Part shown: positions 25,825 through 33,964 of the stretch, piece after piece
Layout: every line of letters begins with the position of its first letter
Position numbering within the stretch: the first letter of the stretch is position 1
NCBI GenBank assembly: GCA_910585615.1
Contig: CAJUFO010000010.1
Location: 1-58,631, forward strand
Direction: 5' to 3'
Origin: an uncultured Acetatifactor sp.
Lineage (GTDB): Bacteria > Bacillota > Clostridia > Lachnospirales > Lachnospiraceae
DNA: 58,631 bases
Notes under the pieces: model-generated
Database searches by the model: none
Told to the model about the DNA's origin: nothing
Seen by the model: the letters and a program-made list of their open reading frames with translations, nothing else
Made by a program: the position numbers and the translations under genes

Positions 25825-26652
25825 ATGAAAGAATATGTGATTTTCACAGACGGCGATGTAGACCTCCCCTCTCCCTATGAAAAAGAGGTGTCTCTGCTGC
25901 CTCAATATTACTATTTCGATGAAAACATGATATACGGAGACGAGCAGGTCCTGTCCAGGGAAGCGTTTTTTGAACAGCTGCGCAGCCGCAGGGCCTACAC
26001 CGCCGGGGTGAATCCCGATTTCACCCGCAGGCGCTTCGAAGAGGTCCTGGGGGCGGGGAAGGACGTGCTGTGCATCGCCGTCTCTTCCGCCTTGAGCGGC
26101 TCCTACAGCACGATCTGCATGGTGGCCGACGAGCTGCGGCCCCTGTATCCCGAATCCAGGATAGAAGTGATCGACTCCCTCAGCGCCACCCTGGGCAGTG
26201 GGTTCCTCTGCGTGGATGCCATCGAGCTGAGAGGCAGAGGGCTGCCCCTTGCGGAAACGGCTGACGAGATTCGCAGGCGGGTGGGCCTGATCGATGTCTA
26301 CTTTGTGGTGGACGATTTCAAATATCTGGTCCAGGGCGGCAGGGTCTCCCCCAGCGTAGGCAAAATCGGGGATATCCTGGACATCAAGGTGACCCTCACC
26401 ATCACGGAAGGGCGCATCGTGCCCTACAAGAAGAACCGGGGCATCAACGCGGCTCTCCGCAATATCCAGCAGATCTCCCAATCCAGGGAGACCGCCAGGC
26501 TTGGCTCCATCTACGTGGGCAATCAGGCGCTCTTCGAGAAATGCCGCTCCCTTGTCCAGAGCGACTGCCAAGCGTCGCTGAACCTGATTGTGGCCTCCCA
26601 TGTGGGCCCCAACACCACGGGAATCGCCATCGAGTGGGCTCAGAAAGCATAA
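25825..26652 (+). CDS. DegV family fatty-acid-binding protein (FakB-like)
   Basis: A 275-aa DegV protein. Members bind a fatty acid and present it to the kinase FakA for phosphorylation and entry into phospholipid synthesis. Visible motifs are FTDGDVDLP at the N-terminus, TAGVNPDF, the ISSxLSGTY-like AVSSALSGSYST, DVYFVVDDFKYLVQGGRVS and the C-terminal VASHVGPNTTGIA. ATG 25825 is chosen over 25816 because AAAGGA has proper spacing only to the former. No fakA is nearby, as is usual for the many DegV paralogues in Clostridia. Confidence 0.93.
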   Translation: MKEYVIFTDGDVDLPSPYEKEVSLLPQYYYFDENMIYGDEQVLSREAFFEQLRSRRAYTAGVNPDFTRRRFEEVLGAGKDVLCIAVSSALSGSYSTICMVADELRPLYPESRIEVIDSLSATLGSGFLCVDAIELRGRGLPLAETADEIRRRVGLIDVYFVVDDFKYLVQGGRVSPSVGKIGDILDIKVTLTITEGRIVPYKKNRGINAALRNIQQISQSRETARLGSIYVGNQALFEKCRSLVQSDCQASLNLIVASHVGPNTTGIAIEWAQKA

Positions 26653-26818
26653 GCCTTTCCGTATTCCATGCCGTTGCTCCAAACGCTTGTCCGCCGGAAC
26701 ACCGTCGGTGAATGGCCTTTCGTCCGGACGATTGCTGCGGGAGCGGCGGCATCTTCTGTTTATTGTTTATCGTTTTCCATTTATTCCTTTCTCAATTCCT
26801 TTGTTCTCTCTTTCCCTC

Positions 26819-26877
26819 TTGACATTGCTGTGCCTTCATGCTATTATGAAGTTGACTTCACATGAAGCCTGCTTCAT
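26819..26877 (+). promoter_or_regulatory. Strong promoter with nested ATGAAG/CTTCAT operators
   Basis: TTGACA (26819-26824), 17 bases, TATTAT (26842-26847). The inverted repeat CTTCAT-N6-ATGAAG (26834-26851) covers the -10, and a second, ATGAAG-CCTG-CTTCAT (26862-26877), covers the likely transcription start. These lie 70-130 bases before the XRE gene, whose product is the obvious candidate to bind them. Confidence 0.72.
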
Positions 26878-26944
26878 ATAGGGACTGTTCCGTATATGTA
26901 ACCATCACCCCTGATGCCATGGGCCCTGAAAGGAAACCTGACTT

Positions 26945-27175
26945 ATGAAGACAAAAGTGAAAGAGCTGCGCAGCGCCGCGGGCCTGACCCAGCAGCAACT
27001 GGCCGACCTGGTACATGTCTCCGCCAGGACCATCATCTCCATCGAAAAGGAACAGTACAAGCCATCTTTGATGCTGGCCTATCGGATGGCACAGATTTTC
27101 CGCACTACCGTGGAGGATTTATGTTGTTTAGAAGAGAATAAGCGCAAGGAGGATGAAGCATATGAGAAACTGTAA
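26945..27175 (+). CDS. XRE family transcription regulator
   Basis: A 76-aa protein that is essentially one Cro/CI-type helix-turn-helix (LRSAAGLTQQQLADLVHVSARTI, then SIEKEQYKPSLMLAYRMAQIF), the compact YozG/Xre type paired with small membrane proteins in Firmicutes. Its 3' end overlaps the next gene by 14 bases, so both are coupled. The promoter region carries two matching dyads, so self-repression is likely. Confidence 0.9.
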   Translation: MKTKVKELRSAAGLTQQQLADLVHVSARTIISIEKEQYKPSLMLAYRMAQIFRTTVEDLCCLEENKRKEDEAYEKL

Positions 27176-27617
27176 AGCCATGGACTACGAGACAAAAATC
27201 AAATGGCGCATCCGCATCCTGTACCTGCTCCTGATTGCCATGCTGGTATACATGGTAACCGTTGTGGAGCTGGGCGGCGGAGATTCCAGAATCATGACGG
27301 ACCTGGCCAGCCAGTTCAGCCGTATTGTCTTCTTCGGCGGCATGATCTATGTCATCACCAGGATTGTCCACAACAAAAAGCTGCTGGGCAACCGCCTCCT
27401 GCGAAAGGAGCAGATGCAGGAGGAGACGGACGAGCGCAACCGCTATCTCCATGACAAGAGCGGCGGCATCGTACTGGACATCCTCCTGGCCTGCCTGCTC
27501 TTCATCACCCTCACCGCCTCCCTGTTCGACATGACGGCCTTTTATATGTCTCTCGCCATACTGGCCATCGCCGTAGTCCTCAAGGCAGGGGCATATCTGT
27601 GCTACAGCCGGTTCTGA
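27162..27617 (+). CDS. Four-helix membrane protein paired with XRE regulator
   Basis: A 151-aa protein with four predicted membrane helices (about residues 16-34, 52-68, 98-116 and 121-140) and a charged central loop containing EETDERNRYLHDKSG, similar to DUF2178-like proteins that follow small XRE regulators. AAGGAGG lies 9 bases before ATG 27162; an in-frame ATG at 27153 lies too close to it. The function is unknown. Confidence 0.75.
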   Translation: MRNCKAMDYETKIKWRIRILYLLLIAMLVYMVTVVELGGGDSRIMTDLASQFSRIVFFGGMIYVITRIVHNKKLLGNRLLRKEQMQEETDERNRYLHDKSGGIVLDILLACLLFITLTASLFDMTAFYMSLAILAIAVVLKAGAYLCYSRF

Positions 27618-27694
27618 CAGGCCGGGGCTGCAGAGGCCATAATCCGCGCTTTCTGCCGCCGTGGGCAAGGCGCACATTTTAAGCCCCCAACGGC

Positions 27695-27737
27695 TTGCGC
27701 AAAATACCTCCAGCGCTTATAATAAGTGCAGCGCTGG
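27695..27737 (+). promoter_or_regulatory. ddh promoter with palindrome over the -10 box
   Basis: TTGCGC (27695-27700), 17 bases, TATAAT (27718-27723). The -10 is enclosed by CCAGCGCT (27710-27717) and AGCGCTGG (27730-27737), with a further near-symmetric core GCGCTTATAATAAGTGC. A bound repressor would block the promoter. It lies about 95 bases before ddh. Confidence 0.62.
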
Positions 27738-27818
27738 TGAATTCCCGCAGCGACGAAAAGGATTTCGCGGCGATGGAGGCATCTCCAGCGCAAAAACCGA
27801 AAGGAAAAGGAGAGGTTT

Positions 27819-28805
27819 ATGAGCATCAGAATCGGTATCTTAGGCTACGGCAACCTGGGACGGGGCGTGGAATGCGCCCTCCGCCAGAATCCGGATATGG
27901 AATTAAAGGCAGTGTTCACAAGGAGGGATCCCGCGGATGTGAAGATTCTCACCCAAACGGCCCAGGTCTGCCATGTGAATCAGGCTCTCCAGTGGACGGA
28001 CAGGCTGGACGTGCTGATCCTCTGCGGCGGCAGCGCCACGGATCTCCCGGTGCAGACGCCCCAGTACGCAGAGCTCTTCAATGTGGTGGACAGCTTCGAC
28101 ACCCACGCGAAGATTCCCGAGCATTTCGCCCATGTGGACGCGGCAGCAAAGAAAGGCGGTAAGACCGGCATCATCTCCGTGGGCTGGGATCCCGGCATGT
28201 TCTCCCTGAACAGGATGTACGCGAACGCCATCCTCCCTGATGGAAAGGACTACACCTTCTGGGGCCGGGGCGTGAGCCAGGGGCATTCCGATGCCATCCG
28301 CAGAATCGCGGGGGTTAAGGACGCCAAGCAGTACACCATCCCTGTGGACAGCGCCCTGGCGGCGGTGCGGGCCGGGGAGAATCCGGAGCTGACCACCCGC
28401 CAGAAGCACACCAGGGAATGCTTCGTGGTAGCGGAGGAAGGGGCTGACCTGGACAGAATCGAGACGGAGATCAAGACCATGCCCAACTACTTTGCCGACT
28501 ACGATACCACCGTCCATTTCATCAGCGAAGAGGAGTTGAAGCGGGAACACAGCGGCATCCCCCACGGCGGCTTCGTGCTGCGCAGCGGCTCCACGGGCTG
28601 GGAGCAGGAGCACAGCCACCTAATCGAATACAGCTTGAAGCTGGACTCCAATCCGGAGTTCACCGCCAGCGTGATTGTCGCTTACGCAAGGGCGGCATAT
28701 CGGCTGGCCGGGGAGGGCGCCCACGGCTGCAAGACCGTCTTCGACATCGCCCCCGCCTATCTCAGCGCCAAAAGCGGAGAGGAGCTGCGGGCGGCCCTGC
28801 TGTAA
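27819..28805 (+). CDS. ddh: meso-Diaminopimelate D-dehydrogenase
   Basis: Catalyses NADPH-dependent amination of tetrahydrodipicolinate to meso-diaminopimelate in one step, feeding lysine and peptidoglycan synthesis. The 328-aa length fits. The N-terminal Rossmann motif is ILGYGNLGRGVE; family marks include VVDSFDTHAKIP, SVGWDPGMFSLNR, GVSQGHSDAIRRI and the C-terminal CKTVFDIAPAYLS. AAAGGAGAGG precedes the ATG. A bidirectional terminator separates it from the convergent amidase gene. Confidence 0.95.
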   Translation: MSIRIGILGYGNLGRGVECALRQNPDMELKAVFTRRDPADVKILTQTAQVCHVNQALQWTDRLDVLILCGGSATDLPVQTPQYAELFNVVDSFDTHAKIPEHFAHVDAAAKKGGKTGIISVGWDPGMFSLNRMYANAILPDGKDYTFWGRGVSQGHSDAIRRIAGVKDAKQYTIPVDSALAAVRAGENPELTTRQKHTRECFVVAEEGADLDRIETEIKTMPNYFADYDTTVHFISEEELKREHSGIPHGGFVLRSGSTGWEQEHSHLIEYSLKLDSNPEFTASVIVAYARAAYRLAGEGAHGCKTVFDIAPAYLSAKSGEELRAALL

Positions 28806-28910
28806 ACAGACCGCATTATGCCGAGAGACATGTCCGTCGCCTCCATGGCGTCCGGATTCACCGTCGCACTCCGCGGCAGACCATCCCGCGAATCGCATAA
28901 TGCTCCATCA

Positions 28911-28936
28911 AAATAGGGGCCGCAAAGCCCCTATTT
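28911..28936. terminator. Bidirectional terminator between ddh and amidase genes
   Basis: A perfect 10-bp stem, AAATAGGGGC / GCCCCTATTT, with a 6-base loop. It is flanked by A's on the left and T's on the right, so it can stop both convergent genes. It just enters the amidase 3' end. Confidence 0.82.
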
Positions 28937-29650
28937 CTCATTCTCGTTCAAATACTCCAGAATCCCCATATGTATGGCCCAGGCCACCCGCTGCTGGTAC
29001 TCGGGGGTGCAGAGCTTCTCGGCCTCCGCACTGTTGGAGAGGAAGCCGCACTCTACGATGACGATAGGCACCCCGGTCTTCTTCAGCAGGTAATAGCTGT
29101 CATTGGCCTTGACCTGCCTCTTGTTCTCCGGATCCACCCGCTCTACCAGCTGGCCCTGGATATGCTCCGCCAGGCGCTGGCCCTGGACGCTGCCGGTGTA
29201 ATAGAACACCTGCGCCCCATGCACATACTCCTCCGGATAGCTGTTCTGGTGGATGCTGACGGTCAGCGCCGGGGCCGTCTCCTCAATCAGGGCAATCCGC
29301 CGCTTCATGTCCTGCACCTTCTTGTTGGAGGCATCCGCGTCGTTCAGCCCCTCGTCCGACTCCCTGGTCATCACCACCTCCACGTCGCTCATTTCCAGGT
29401 ACTGCTTCACCAGCCGGGCAATCTCCAGGTTCACGTCCTTCTCATTGGCCCCGTTGATTCCCACCTTGCCTGGATCGTCGCCCCCGTGCCCAGCGTCGAT
29501 GACCACCCGCCGCCCCTCCTCCTGCGCCTCCACGCTGCTGCCCGCCACGTAAGCGGCCGCCTCCCGCCCCACATAGACCACACAGGCCAGCAACAGCAGG
29601 GTAATCGCCACCGACAGCAGTCTATCCCACCGTTTCTTTCTGTCTGTCAT
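28931..29650 (-). CDS. N-acetylmuramoyl-L-alanine amidase (Amidase_3), membrane-anchored
   Basis: A 239-aa wall amidase with one N-terminal membrane segment (residues about 12-32). The Zn ligands and catalytic residues of the Amidase_3 family are visible: VIDAGHGGDDPG (His), NEKDVNL (Glu), SIHQNSYP (His) and VIVECGFLSN (catalytic Glu). It cuts the bond between muramic acid and the stem peptide outside the membrane; CwlD-like roles in spore cortex formation are possible. ATG 29650 with AGGGA is preferred over the GTG at 29668. Confidence 0.92.
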   Translation of the reverse strand: MTDRKKRWDRLLSVAITLLLLACVVYVGREAAAYVAGSSVEAQEEGRRVVIDAGHGGDDPGKVGINGANEKDVNLEIARLVKQYLEMSDVEVVMTRESDEGLNDADASNKKVQDMKRRIALIEETAPALTVSIHQNSYPEEYVHGAQVFYYTGSVQGQRLAEHIQGQLVERVDPENKRQVKANDSYYLLKKTGVPIVIVECGFLSNSAEAEKLCTPEYQQRVAWAIHMGILEYLNENEK

Positions 29651-29734
29651 ATTTCCCTGTTCCTGCACGAATCTTTGTACTATCTATATTCCAGACATCC
29701 TTTTTCCATTCCACTTCCCGGCGCCCCAAAGGCC

Positions 29735-29770
29735 AAAAATGCTGTGCAGTCCATCCTGCACAGCATTTTT
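29735..29770. terminator. Terminator after the family-18 hydrolase gene
   Basis: A perfect 15-bp stem, AAAAATGCTGTGCAG / CTGCACAGCATTTTT, with a 6-base loop just past the stop of the leftward hydrolase gene. The T-run is within the stem arm. Confidence 0.88.
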
Positions 29771-29774
29771 TGAA

Positions 29775-31481
29775 TCAGGAGTTCACATAGGCGCTCACCA
29801 GATCCCACACCTGCTCCGTTCCATAGCCCAGCCGCCACACCGCCACGCCGCCTATATTCTTAGCCTTCATCACATTCAGCTTCACCGCGATGGATTCTGC
29901 GTCCTCCACCCAAATCTGGTATGTCACATTCCCGCTCTGCCATTCTGCATAATTCTGGCAGGTGGCCTCGTCCCACTGTGGCACCACGTTCATGCGCCCC
30001 AGATAGTCCGTCACATTGTTCAGCGTGATATACTGATCCGTAACGCTGGCCCCCTCTATCTGCCACAGTATGGTATAGAAGGGCAGCGCGTTCACCACCT
30101 TTTCCGCAGGCACCTGCTCCTCCTGGAGCGTCCTGTCCAGCCCGTTGGACACGTAATCTATGCTGGCCACGCTTCCCGGATCCCCGCTGCCGTGCCAGTG
30201 TTCGTCATATCCCATGATGATCACATAGTCCGCCACTTGTCCCTGGATGTCCAGCCTGTAGTGATTGTTGAAGTTGAAGGGCACATAGCTGTCCACCGAC
30301 AGGACAAGCCCGCTCTCCCGGCACAGCACCGAGAGCTCCTTCAAAAACTGCGCGTAATGCTCCCCGCACTCCTGGGGCAGTCCCTCATAGTCGAGATTGA
30401 TGCCGTCCAGCCCCAGCTCCAGAGAGGTGTCCACCATGTTCCGGGCAAGCTGCTGCCTCTTTGTGGTGGAGGAGAGCACCTGGTAGGTGCTGATGTCCGT
30501 GCCCGTCTCGTTCTTAAAGTTGAAGTTGTCCCAGACGCCCCATACCTGCAGGCCGTATCCATGGGCGCTCTCCACATACCCGCTGTCCGCAAAGGAGCGG
30601 AAGCCCCCCTCATTGTCGTTTAAGCTAAACCAGGTAGGCGCGATCACATTGATGCCCTTCCCCTCCGCCACCATTGCCTCCAGCGTTTCGTTCCCGGCCT
30701 CGCCGCCGATGGCGTGGAAGCCCAAGCTCACCTTCCCCGGCAGGGACAGCGATGTGTATTCCGCCGGCACATAGTCCGTGACGGGCACCTCCACCTCTGT
30801 GGACTCATTTCCCAGGCGCTTGTTCTCCACATAGCCAATCAGAGAGTCCGAGGTCTTCACTTCGCTCCAGGTCTCCATCTGATTCAGCAGCTCTACCATC
30901 TCACCCTCCTCCAGCTCCCGCAGGATAGGGCTCTTGATGCCACCCAGGGTACGCACCTGGGTATTCTTTGTGACCTCCAGCATCTGCTTCTCGCCCCACT
31001 GGGTGTACATCTGTATATGCCGGTCGAACCTCTCATAGGAAAAGTTCGTGAACAGCCTCACGTACTCTGCCGCCACATAAAGCTGTTCCCCTTCCAGGAG
31101 GCAGGTGGCGTATTCCGTGGGATGGCTACCGCCTTTATCGGCATATTCCCTTCCCCCGAATGCCGTGGTCACAGTGTCGTCCGCCGTGGTGTACAGGAGC
31201 TTTTGCTCCCCCAGGTCCACATAAAAGCCTTCATTTAAATATTTCTTCATGGTATCTATGTCAAAATATACCGCCTCGTCCCGCAGCAGGGCCTTTTCCT
31301 CCACCATCTCGTCCTGCAGGATGATGGCCAGCTCCCCCTGCGCCACCCCGAAATATTCGTCCAGATTCGCAAGCTCCTTGCTATAGGAATACTTGTCCAG
31401 AATCATTCCCCCGAATCCTATCAGAGCGATTATCAAAATCAGCGCCAGCGCTACGATTACCGGTATTATTTTCTTCTTCAT
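29775..31481 (-). CDS. Glycoside hydrolase family 18 protein with SH3-like domain
   Basis: A 568-aa protein anchored by an N-terminal membrane helix (residues 5-27). The middle has a propeptide-like/SH3-type region (residues about 165-225, VTKNTQVRTLGGIKSPI), then a family-18 barrel from about residue 245. The catalytic motif DGINLDYEG has the form DxxxDxE, with Glu as proton donor. YaaH-like family-18 proteins act on muramic-lactam or chitin-like bonds during spore germination or wall turnover. It is transcribed ahead of the amidase gene, both acting on the wall, but a terminator separates them. Confidence 0.88.
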   Translation of the reverse strand: MKKKIIPVIVALALILIIALIGFGGMILDKYSYSKELANLDEYFGVAQGELAIILQDEMVEEKALLRDEAVYFDIDTMKKYLNEGFYVDLGEQKLLYTTADDTVTTAFGGREYADKGGSHPTEYATCLLEGEQLYVAAEYVRLFTNFSYERFDRHIQMYTQWGEKQMLEVTKNTQVRTLGGIKSPILRELEEGEMVELLNQMETWSEVKTSDSLIGYVENKRLGNESTEVEVPVTDYVPAEYTSLSLPGKVSLGFHAIGGEAGNETLEAMVAEGKGINVIAPTWFSLNDNEGGFRSFADSGYVESAHGYGLQVWGVWDNFNFKNETGTDISTYQVLSSTTKRQQLARNMVDTSLELGLDGINLDYEGLPQECGEHYAQFLKELSVLCRESGLVLSVDSYVPFNFNNHYRLDIQGQVADYVIIMGYDEHWHGSGDPGSVASIDYVSNGLDRTLQEEQVPAEKVVNALPFYTILWQIEGASVTDQYITLNNVTDYLGRMNVVPQWDEATCQNYAEWQSGNVTYQIWVEDAESIAVKLNVMKAKNIGGVAVWRLGYGTEQVWDLVSAYVNS

Positions 31482-31707
31482 TCTCAGCCTTGACCTTTCT
31501 CTTACAATAGATACATGGTTCCAACAGACTTTTTCATCATACCATATTTACATTCCTAAGTCATTACCAAATTTTCCATAAATCGCCATAATCGTCCGAC
31601 CGTTTTTTCGCTTCCCCTTATTCCGTCATGCGCGGGAACACCGCCGCCGTCAGCATGAGAGGCAATCCCAGCCTGCAGCAGACAGCGGCGCCCCGCAGTA
31701 GTCCAAT

Positions 31708-31944
31708 CTACCTGCGCGTCACTCTGTCGAAGCGTACCTGTTCGATGATGCCCGAAGCGTCCATCACGTAGTCAGCCATGTAAGGGCTGTTCTCCCGCAC
31801 CGCCTTCGAGACCACCTCGTCAGGGAGGGCTTCCTGTCCGTCCACGAACAATTCCACGCCGCTTCGCCGCATCTGTTCCAGACGCGCCAGCATATGTTCT
31901 CTTACCGCCTCCATATCCTCTACTTCTATTTTTTCTTCATACAA
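31708..31944 (-). CDS. Small acidic protein of unknown function
   Basis: A 78-aa soluble protein with a predicted helical N-terminus (MEAVREHMLARLEQMRRSG) and a C-terminal part reading MADYVMDASGIIEQVRFDRV. GGAGG lies upstream, 11 bases from the ATG. I do not recognise a family. It stands alone between the family-18 gene and an AT-rich gap. Confidence 0.55.
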   Translation of the reverse strand: MYEEKIEVEDMEAVREHMLARLEQMRRSGVELFVDGQEALPDEVVSKAVRENSPYMADYVMDASGIIEQVRFDRVTRR

Positions 31945-32457
31945 CGGAATTCCTCCTTGTTCTCAGGCTTCCCGCCCAAAAGGAGCTAAAATCTTGTGAT
32001 GAATCAGAATGTGGCCGCGCAACGTGAATCCATAGCGCATCTCCGCATATCAGGAAGCCTTTAAGATGTAAGTAAAGTGAATGCTTTCAGCAGTACGGCA
32101 ACGGAAAAAATTTCCATTGCTGATTTTTTTAATTTGAATTATAATTGTGAAAATTAGTTGACATACTTATGATCAAGCAATATTAATATATCCCTGCTTT
32201 TGCTTGTGAGACATCCTTAGATTTATGCCAGTTTCTTTCTACTGTCATATAATGTGATATACACACTTAGAATATAAAGGATGAAATGGAACGAACCGTT
32301 CCCAAAATCAGTTAAATCAACTTGAAATCAAGACTGCCGCCTCCTTCCTCGTACAGAGTACCGAAAGCATTTACAGTCTTACTATACCACAGACATGTCG
32401 CTTTGGCAAGTAAAAACTCACAATTATTAAAAAATTTTAAAACTCAGAATCTACCTA
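31945..32457. other. AT-rich 0.5-kb gap with promoter-like and terminator-like signals
   Basis: No coding frame is credible here. It holds a plus-strand terminator-like hairpin, GCAACGGAAA/TTTCCATTGC (32098-32120) followed by TGATTTTTTT, although no plus-strand gene lies upstream. It also has the perfect dyad GGAACG-AAC-CGTTCC (32288-32302), a plus-strand TTGACA at about 32159, and a minus-strand promoter at 32381-32409. A small RNA is possible but no known family was recognised. Confidence 0.45.
32381..32409 (-). promoter_or_regulatory. Candidate minus-strand promoter with no obvious gene
   Basis: TTGCCA (minus strand, 32409-32404), 17 bases, TATAGT (32386-32381). No coding frame follows. 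The first transcribed bases border the inverted repeat AAGACTG/CAGTCTT. Confidence 0.45.
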
Positions 32458-32486
32458 TTGACTTAAGGAAGCCAAGAGTATATGAT
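32458..32486 (+). promoter_or_regulatory. mecA promoter
   Basis: TTGACT (32458-32463), 17 bases, TATGAT (32481-32486), about 58 bases before the mecA start codon. Confidence 0.62.
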
Positions 32487-32544
32487 GTCATCACGTAGCA
32501 TCATACTTTACAGTTCAGTTAGGCAGAACGGAAAGGGTTGTCGT

Positions 32545-33294
32545 ATGAAGATAGAAAAAGTAAATGAGAACCAGATTCGCTGCACTCTGACCAGAGAAGA
32601 TTTGGCAAGCCGCGAACTGAAAATCAGTGAACTGGCTTACGGTACCGAAAAAGCCAAGACCTTGTTCCGGGATATGATGAGGCAGGCCAACTGCGAATTC
32701 GGTTTTGAGGCTGAAGATATCCCCCTTATGATAGAAGCCATCCCCTTAAACGCGGAATGCATCGTATTGATCATCACTAAGGTGGAGGATCCCGAGGAGC
32801 TGGATACCCGTTTCTCCAGGTTCGCCCCATCCGTCGCGGATGAGTACGAGGATGACGACATGTACTCCCAGTACCCGGAGGATACATCCAACGAGATTCT
32901 GAACCTGTTCCGCCAGATGCAGACGAATCAGGAGGGCGGCGCGGCGGATGGCCAGTCTGCGGAAGGCGGGGATGTAGATTCCGCCAATCATGTACGGATT
33001 TTCCGGATGAGCTCCCTGCAGCAGGTGATAGAGGTGTCCTCCATCATCGCCGGCAGTTACCGGGGGTTGAGCACCCTGTACAAGGAGGATCATCCCGGCC
33101 TGACGCCTCAGGGCTATCTGCTTCTGCTGTCCCGGGGCGATGAGACTGCCGAGGCTTTCGACAGGGCATGCAATACTGTGTCGGAGTACGGAGCCCCCCA
33201 GCGCTACGCCCCTGCCGGCGGCGCATTCCTGGCGGAGCACTGTGAGGCGTTGATTCAGGACAATGCCGTACACGCGCTTGGCGCCGCCTCTTAG
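32545..33294 (+). CDS. mecA: MecA-type adaptor protein
   Basis: A 249-aa adaptor of the MecA/NegA family. MecA hands target proteins to the ClpC-ClpP protease. The N-terminal domain (residues 1-75: MKIEKVNENQIRCTLTREDL, with LFRDMMRQANCEFGF) binds targets; a low-complexity acidic linker leads to the C-terminal ClpC-binding domain starting at about residue 150 (VRIFRMSSLQQVIEVSSII). AAAGGG precedes ATG 32545; the frame opens at 32482 inside the promoter. A terminator follows. Confidence 0.9.
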   Translation: MKIEKVNENQIRCTLTREDLASRELKISELAYGTEKAKTLFRDMMRQANCEFGFEAEDIPLMIEAIPLNAECIVLIITKVEDPEELDTRFSRFAPSVADEYEDDDMYSQYPEDTSNEILNLFRQMQTNQEGGAADGQSAEGGDVDSANHVRIFRMSSLQQVIEVSSIIAGSYRGLSTLYKEDHPGLTPQGYLLLLSRGDETAEAFDRACNTVSEYGAPQRYAPAGGAFLAEHCEALIQDNAVHALGAAS

Positions 33295-33352
33295 AAAGCA
33301 TTTTGGGCACCGTCAGGCTTTCTTACGGGCATATGGCAGATATGTAAAATGA

Positions 33353-33383
33353 GGGGCAGCCGCCTATATCCTACGGCTGCCCC
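33353..33383. terminator. Terminator after mecA
   Basis: A 10-bp stem, GGGGCAGCCG / CGGCTGCCCC, with an 11-base loop, followed by TTT. It lies between convergent mecA and the DUF1858 gene. Confidence 0.78.
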
Positions 33384-33413
33384 TTTCATGTACCCCAACT
33401 GCCCTAAAAGCCC

Positions 33414-33605
33414 TTACAGCGCCTCAATCGCTTTCATCAGCGCATCGATGTCGATTCCATGTACCATCGCCGCTTCCTCCAGGGATTCGCCCTGGGCGGA
33501 GGGACAGCCCAGGCAGTGCATCCCGGCCTCCAACAGCACGGGTGCCACGTCAGGGTTCGTGTTCAGGATCTCTCCTATCGTCATTTCCTTTGTTATATTG
33601 CTCAT
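33414..33605 (-). CDS. DUF1858 domain protein with CxxC motif
   Basis: A 63-aa protein made of a single DUF1858 domain (TKEMTIGEILNTNPDVAPVL, then GMHCLGCPSAQGESLEEAA). The CxxC pair suggests a redox or metal role; the domain also occurs at the ends of some redox proteins. GAGGAG precedes the start. It is divergent from the pyruvate formate-lyase locus, and the paired palindromes between them could control both. Confidence 0.88.
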   Translation of the reverse strand: MSNITKEMTIGEILNTNPDVAPVLLEAGMHCLGCPSAQGESLEEAAMVHGIDIDALMKAIEAL

Positions 33606-33648
33606 CGCTTTCTCCTCTCTGTGATTTCAGTGTAGGGTGCTCCACCTT

Positions 33649-33718
33649 ACAATAGAATTGCCCTTTAGAATTCCATTGTCTGAAGGCTACAATAGAATTC
33701 AAAGCCGAATTCTATTGT
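33649..33718. promoter_or_regulatory. Paired palindromes upstream of the pyruvate formate-lyase locus
   Basis: Element 1 (33649-33679) pairs ACAATAGAATT with GAATTCCATTGT, one mismatch. Element 2 (33689-33718) pairs ACAATAGAATTC with GAATTCTATTGT perfectly around AAAGCC. Centres are about 40 bases apart, close to four helical turns. They lie between the divergent DUF1858 gene and the pfl core gene, roughly 250-300 bases from the latter. The sequence is not a Rex-box consensus. Confidence 0.7.
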
Positions 33719-33840
33719 CTAAGGTTCATTATATATGATTCCACAAAATCTGACAAGCTATTCTTAGGCCCGTCGGCAGAAATTTCATAACTTCCCGGCA
33801 ATTATAAAATTTTTGAAAAATTCAGGAAAAATCCAGTGTA

Positions 33841-33897
33841 TGTACAGAAAAAAGTACACATTCCCTCCTTGACTCTCATCAGTGTTTTTCATATAAT
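33841..33897 (+). promoter_or_regulatory. Promoter of the pyruvate formate-lyase locus
   Basis: TTGACT (33869-33874), 17 bases, TATAAT (33892-33897), about 68 bases before the start codon. Just upstream is an inverted repeat, TGTAC-N8-GTACA (33841-33858), well placed for an activator or repressor. Confidence 0.78.
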
Positions 33898-33964
33898 AAG
33901 CTTAAGGATTAGAAGCAACATTCACTCATAAACTAATTCAAATTTTACAGGAGGGTATTTCAAA

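Noticed and set aside
27618..27818. Lysine riboswitch before ddh
   Set aside because: The conserved L-box core and multi-helix layout are not visible. A promoter with a palindrome explains the signals better.
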